Source: Aalborgiella sp031422495 (lineage in GTDB: Bacteria > Pseudomonadota > Gammaproteobacteria > Burkholderiales > Burkholderiaceae_C). From it: a stretch of DNA of 5,889 nucleotides. The position numbers and the translations under genes were made by a program. The notes below the pieces were generated by a model that was given only the letters and a program-made list of their open reading frames with translations, was not told the DNA's origin and did not search any database. This document shows positions 5,419 to 5,889 of the stretch, piece after piece. The DNA lies in NCBI GenBank assembly GCA_031422495.1, contig JANPLX010000043.1, positions 1 to 5,889 of the forward strand, given 5' to 3'. Numbering within the stretch: the first letter of the stretch is position 1; each line of letters begins with the position of its first letter.

Positions 5419-5889
5419 TCAAATATCAACTTCAACCGAATCGCCATGCAGCTCCATCAGCTCACGGCGACTTGCTGCTTCGCCTTTGCCCATCAGCTTG
5501 GTGATCAAATCCTCGGTCTCTTTGAAGTTCATTTTGCCCAAATCAACGGGTAGCAGGCGGCGGGTGTCGGGGTTCAGCGTGGTGTCCCACAGCTGCTCAG
5601 CGTTCATCTCGCCCAAACCCTTGAAGCGGCTGATGCTCCAAGCGCCCTCTTTCACATTGTCTTTGCGCAGTTTATCCAAAATCGCTTCTAGCTCGCCTAC
5701 GTCCAAGGCATAGACCTTAGAAGCCGGTTTTTTACCGCGCGCTGGCGCATCGACTCTGAACAACGGCGGTCGCGCTACGTAGATGTGCCCAGTTTCTATC
5801 AATTTGGGGAAATGTCTGAAAAAGAGTGTGAGCAAAAGCACCTGAATGTGTGAGCCGTCCACGTCCGCATCACTCAAAATGCAGATTTT
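5419..5889 (-). CDS. parE: DNA topoisomerase IV subunit B (C-terminal part, 5' end outside the window)
   Basis: The frame is open to the window edge and gives the last 156 residues, ending at TGA 5419-5421. ParE is the ATPase/TOPRIM partner of ParC. The fragment begins KICIMSDADVDGSHI, which carries the metal-binding TOPRIM DxDxDG motif (D7, D9, D11). It continues with GHIYVARPPLFRV and the conserved RFKGLGEMNAEQLWDTTL block (88-105), and ends in a short acidic tail. The GHKL ATPase domain lies beyond the window. The ATG at 5875-5877 is internal, since the codons for KICI precede it in frame. GyrB has a similar TOPRIM motif, but the compact TOPRIM-to-C-terminus spacing and the nearby parC favour ParE. 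The transglycosylase starts 27 nt downstream. Confidence 0.95.
   Translation of the reverse strand, partial: KICILSDADVDGSHIQVLLLTLFFRHFPKLIETGHIYVARPPLFRVDAPARGKKPASKVYALDVGELEAILDKLRKDNVKEGAWSISRFKGLGEMNAEQLWDTTLNPDTRRLLPVDLGKMNFKETEDLITKLMGKGEAASRRELMELHGDSVEVDI

Noticed and set aside
5875..5877. ATG as the start of a short parE-like gene
   Set aside because: The in-frame codons before it (KICI) continue the conserved TOPRIM strand, so the gene simply runs off the window edge.

Overview
The window looks like a chromosomal segment of a betaproteobacterium, most likely order Burkholderiales and probably Comamonadaceae-like. This rests on the style of the topoisomerase IV proteins, the parE / lytic transglycosylase / parC order, and a dispersed AT-rich intergenic repeat of a kind I recall from that family. 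The taxon is inference from memory. Base composition is mixed: housekeeping genes are fairly GC-rich and intergenic DNA is very AT-rich.

Layout. Positions 1-165 (+) hold the last 54 residues of an ALDH7-type aldehyde dehydrogenase. After 33 nt comes a complete class III (CaiB/BaiF) CoA-transferase at 199-1398 (+), probably in the same transcript. A convergent 85-nt gap (1399-1483) carries copy 1 of a 56-nt repeat and a weak hairpin. A GNAT acetyltransferase lies at 1484-1939 (-). The next gap (1940-2073) contains repeat copy 2, an extended -10 promoter for the GNAT gene and an AT-rich terminator-like hairpin for parC. From 2074 to the window end, on the minus strand, runs a tight cluster parE (3' part only, 5419-5889) - SLT/GH23 lytic transglycosylase (4465-5391) - parC (2074-4422), with gaps of 27 and 42 nt.

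How the genes work together. ParE and ParC form topoisomerase IV, which separates linked daughter chromosomes. The secreted lytic transglycosylase between them cuts peptidoglycan, so one transcript appears to carry a chromosome-decatenation function and a cell-wall-remodelling function. The ALDH and CoA-transferase look like a catabolic pair, oxidising an aldehyde to an acid and activating an acid with CoA. The ALDH7 family points loosely to lysine/aminoadipate breakdown, but the CoA-transferase substrate cannot be read from sequence.

Most unusual signal. The 56-nt repeat occurs twice without gaps (41/56 identical), on either side of the GNAT gene and in the same orientation. A third, gapped copy (about 43 identities over 54 aligned positions with copy 1) lies inside the coding sequence of the lytic transglycosylase, exactly where the signal peptide is encoded. 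I see no CRISPR array, transposase, integrase, tRNA or rRNA in the window.
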